A stretch of DNA of 21,373 bases. Source: a virus. Both the position numbers and the translations under genes were made by a program. Under the pieces are notes generated by a model. The model saw nothing but the letters and a program-made list of their open reading frames with translations, made no database searches and was not told the origin of the DNA. Shown here in pieces: positions 19,259 through 21,373 of the stretch. Numbering within the stretch: position 1 is the first letter of the stretch; every line of letters starts with the position of its first letter. Location: positions 1-21,373 of the IMG/VR virus record IMGVR_UViG_3300041403_000661, one strand, 5' to 3'.

Positions 19259-21169
19259 TCACTTTGTGTTTTTAATGATGTTTATTATTTTATTATATAA
19301 ATACTCGTCTTTTGAGAAAGATTGTGTAACCAGTTCAAACTCTCCCTCAACAGACAAACCTTTAACTTTACCTGTCTTTATTTGGTTTTCCCACACATCA
19401 TCATTCTTTACCTTATAACCGACCATCCAACTACCTATTGGAACATCTTTCTTTGTAAATCCTAATGAATATGCTTTGTCGTTTTCACTTGAAACTATCC
19501 AACTCTCTACCAAATAAATATCATCATATTTCTTATCTGTATGTTCCAAGTTGGTTTTATTAACCCTCTTTTCCATTAAGAACTTATGTGCTATTTTTTC
19601 TATTGTCTCTTTGGTGAAATACACCCAATATTCGTCTCTACCATCAAACCTTTTAATCAACCTATCAGGCAACATAGCCGGTGAGTATATCATCCTCTTT
19701 TCCTCCTCTGTCTTGAACTCAAATTGTTCTTTGAACTCCTGTGTATTCTCTTTATATTTACAGGTTCTATAGTAGGTCTTTCCGTCCTTATCAATCATAT
19801 CTATCTCACCCTTACAACCCATCATCTCACTTTTCCATACAGCCATCTCCTCTGTCTCATAAACAGGTAATCCGTATTCGTAAAATGAGGGGGTGTCTTC
19901 ACTTCTTTCTTCTTTTGAGTATTGAACGGGTGCGACAAGTATTTCAGCATTACCTGAACGACCTGGTGCGTTTGTTTCAACTTCTGCCTTACTGACGGCT
20001 CTTGTCTGTCTTGCGGGTATTCTTGTGTCTTCACTAAACCATAACTGAACCCACTTATGACGACAATTGGCTCCCGCCTTATACAAAAATATATTTGGAC
20101 TTGTCCCACTTGGTCTTGGTATAATCTTTCTATCTCCGTCCTCTGCTGTTAATTGTGCGTTTAACGCTTGTATATCTTCAAATCTAAAGACAAGTTGTTT
20201 CTTTCCAATCATATCACGACAAAATTGTCTTGATGTGGATATAAGGGGGGCTGCTGATGTTCCAACAACATAGATATATCTTACCTTCTTACCAAATCCA
20301 TCTTGAACCGATGGTTTATTTGGGTCAGCAACGATACTATAAAACTCTTCTTTTGTGTATTTACCATTCACCTTGTCTTTATAGTCCTCCAATATCTTTA
20401 ATGTTTCTTCTTCGTCTAATTCTAATACATCGCTTATAACATAACCTTCATCTAAAATATCTTCCAACTCAACCCCCCTACTCACATCTACTGAAGAACA
20501 ACTTTCACATAACTCTTCTGTTGAACTTTCGTCCCACAATTTCTTTGTATCCTCCATACTTTTACAAGGCATATACAAGGTCTCACCTTCGTATTCGTGA
20601 GGGTGTGAGCCTTCACAACCCATAGACGCTGCGATGGTGTCTGCTTCACTCTGTGTCTTATATAGGGGTAATCCGTCAATATCTACAACTGCTTCAAATG
20701 CGTCTTCACTTAACCCTTCATTTCTTATTATACGGAGTTTTCTTTGAGCCCACTTAATACCTTCATCTCCACCCCAAGCGTCCCACATAAGACCACCACA
20801 ACCTTCATCATAAGGGGTATTTTTGTTTCTTCTGTGCCTATCAAATGAAGCCATACGAGCAATCGTTTCTTCACTAATTCTTTCTCTATTACATAACTGA
20901 TGTGCTCTTTGTTTTCCAACATTTGTTCCACAAGAACCCCAACCATTTTCTTCAGCCCATTTTACGGCTCTACAGGCGTTTTCACTTGCGGCTCTTGGAT
21001 AGTCGTTATATGTCTCAAACTTTTCACTTGAGAAATACACCCATTCTGTCTCTATCGCAGGATTTTCAACCAACGCAATCTCACTTACAGAAGTATAATC
21101 ACCCAACTCATCAAGTGTTAAATCTTCATAAAGTTTCTCGTCGTCTATTTTAAGTTCATATATTTTCAT
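19259..21169 (-). CDS. Multidomain capsid maturation protein with XkdF-like protease
   Basis: The 636-residue protein starts at ATG 21167-21169. Residues 25-46 (SVSEIALVENPAIETEWVYF) are typical of prohead protease starts. About 57-150 is a Cys/Trp domain (ISEETIARMASFDRHRR, YDEGCGGLMWDAWGGDEGI) common in phage head proteins. Segments 166-212 and 433-481 repeat one small domain (GLPLYKT...MGCEG...MPC; GLPVYET...MGCKG...RTC). About 270-415 carries SRQFCRDMIGKK and KAGANCRHKW, a MuF/head-morphogenesis-like element. The C-terminal 495-615 is an XkdF-like serine protease (NLEHTDKKYDDIYLVESWIV with H543; VKGLSVEG with S606). It should cut scaffold and shell during maturation. The domain fusion is unusually long. 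Confidence 0.75.
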   Translation of the reverse strand: MKIYELKIDDEKLYEDLTLDELGDYTSVSEIALVENPAIETEWVYFSSEKFETYNDYPRAASENACRAVKWAEENGWGSCGTNVGKQRAHQLCNRERISEETIARMASFDRHRRNKNTPYDEGCGGLMWDAWGGDEGIKWAQRKLRIIRNEGLSEDAFEAVVDIDGLPLYKTQSEADTIAASMGCEGSHPHEYEGETLYMPCKSMEDTKKLWDESSTEELCESCSSVDVSRGVELEDILDEGYVISDVLELDEEETLKILEDYKDKVNGKYTKEEFYSIVADPNKPSVQDGFGKKVRYIYVVGTSAAPLISTSRQFCRDMIGKKQLVFRFEDIQALNAQLTAEDGDRKIIPRPSGTSPNIFLYKAGANCRHKWVQLWFSEDTRIPARQTRAVSKAEVETNAPGRSGNAEILVAPVQYSKEERSEDTPSFYEYGLPVYETEEMAVWKSEMMGCKGEIDMIDKDGKTYYRTCKYKENTQEFKEQFEFKTEEEKRMIYSPAMLPDRLIKRFDGRDEYWVYFTKETIEKIAHKFLMEKRVNKTNLEHTDKKYDDIYLVESWIVSSENDKAYSLGFTKKDVPIGSWMVGYKVKNDDVWENQIKTGKVKGLSVEGEFELVTQSFSKDEYLYNKIINIIKNTK

Positions 21170-21184
21170 CTCTTAATAAATATA

Positions 21185-21373
21185 TCATAGTTTAGATAGT
21201 TCCTGTAAGCGCTTCTCTATCTGTTGTGCTTCAGTAATATCCTTCTCAAATACATACGCCCTTAATGGTTCTTGTCTTGTCTTTCTCAATTCTTCTATAA
21301 TTCTACTATCATCAAAAATATTCTGTATAGTTGAAGTAGTAGGAATTGTTGTATCCAAGACATAACCACCATT
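21185..21373 (-). CDS. C-terminal end of a probable tail tape-measure protein (partial)
   Basis: The minus strand is open from the right edge to a TGA at 21185-21187, giving 62 residues that end AQQIEKRLQELSKL. The final part (RTRQEPLRAYVFEKDITEAQ) has the outline 'P-x-[KR]-A-Y-V-x-x-x-D-[IV]-T-x-A-Q-x-x-x' that I recall at the C-terminus of tape-measure proteins from Bacteroidota phages. A helical end is consistent with that. It is followed closely by the protease gene, with ATATTTATTAAGAG between them. Only the end is visible, so the call remains tentative. Confidence 0.45.
   Translation of the reverse strand, partial: NGGYVLDTTIPTTSTIQNIFDDSRIIEELRKTRQEPLRAYVFEKDITEAQQIEKRLQELSKL

Noticed and set aside
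5260-21185. TATAAATA sequences on the plus strand that look like T4 late promoters
   Set aside because: They lie on the strand opposite to the adjacent genes and would make antisense RNA; they are the complement of the sense ATATTTAT motif.
1-21373. Window ends joining as a circle
   Set aside because: The partial genes at the two edges do not read as one protein and no shared end sequence is seen, so genes must be missing between them.
1-21373. tRNA genes, integrase, reverse transcriptase or other diversity-generating system, anti-CRISPR or toxin-antitoxin pair
   Set aside because: None was recognised; the fibre variability signs do not include a template repeat or a reverse transcriptase.

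Overview
The window is part of a tailed double-stranded DNA phage (Caudoviricetes), free or integrated, and AT-rich. The host is most likely a member of the Bacteroidota, probably a flavobacterium-like organism. Three promoters match the Bacteroidota vegetative consensus (-33 TTTG or TTG, 19-20 nt spacer, -7 TAnnTTTG), a fourth differs at one base, and Shine-Dalgarno sequences are almost absent. No tRNA, rRNA, integrase, transposon or CRISPR array is visible, and no stretch above 300 bases lacks a gene.

Right part, minus strand, reading 21373 to 9558: the C-terminal end of a probable tape-measure protein; a 636-residue fused capsid-maturation protease; a scaffold-like acidic coiled-coil protein; the major capsid protein; and a tail-tube-like protein, followed by a hairpin terminator at 17088-17127. 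Next comes a block of fibre or decoration genes rich in Pro/Thr/Ser linkers and beta-roll repeats (17064 to 11228). The portal and a head-tail connector close the unit at a strong terminator (9551-9570).

Centre, plus strand, 7495-9542: three short units of small early/accessory genes. They are a zinc-ribbon protein, a 43-residue Cys/Trp protein, a miniature kinase-fold-like protein, an unknown 70-residue protein, a winged-helix protein, a 37-residue microprotein and an unknown 83-residue protein. The control region at 7433-7563 is shared with the divergent minus-strand unit and holds a perfect 13-bp palindrome.

Left part, minus strand, 7432 to 1: a 47-residue ribbon-helix-helix-like protein and a DnaD-like or winged-helix replication initiator, whose linker-coding region holds a large hairpin and two direct repeats (a likely origin). 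These are followed by unknown small genes, a spanin-like protein, a holin, the small terminase subunit, a free-standing HNH endonuclease cassette, the large terminase subunit, a second HNH gene, and tail assembly/completion genes running off the left end.

Transcription and translation look tightly packed: neighbouring genes overlap as ATGA, TGATG or TAATG, and three terminators carry a stop codon in their loop. Many starts carry a recurring AT-rich context (ATATTTAT and/or TAAGATATG). The main candidates for something new are the origin-like structure inside the initiator gene, the start-proximal ATATTTAT motif, the near-leaderless promoters, and the mini kinase-like protein.
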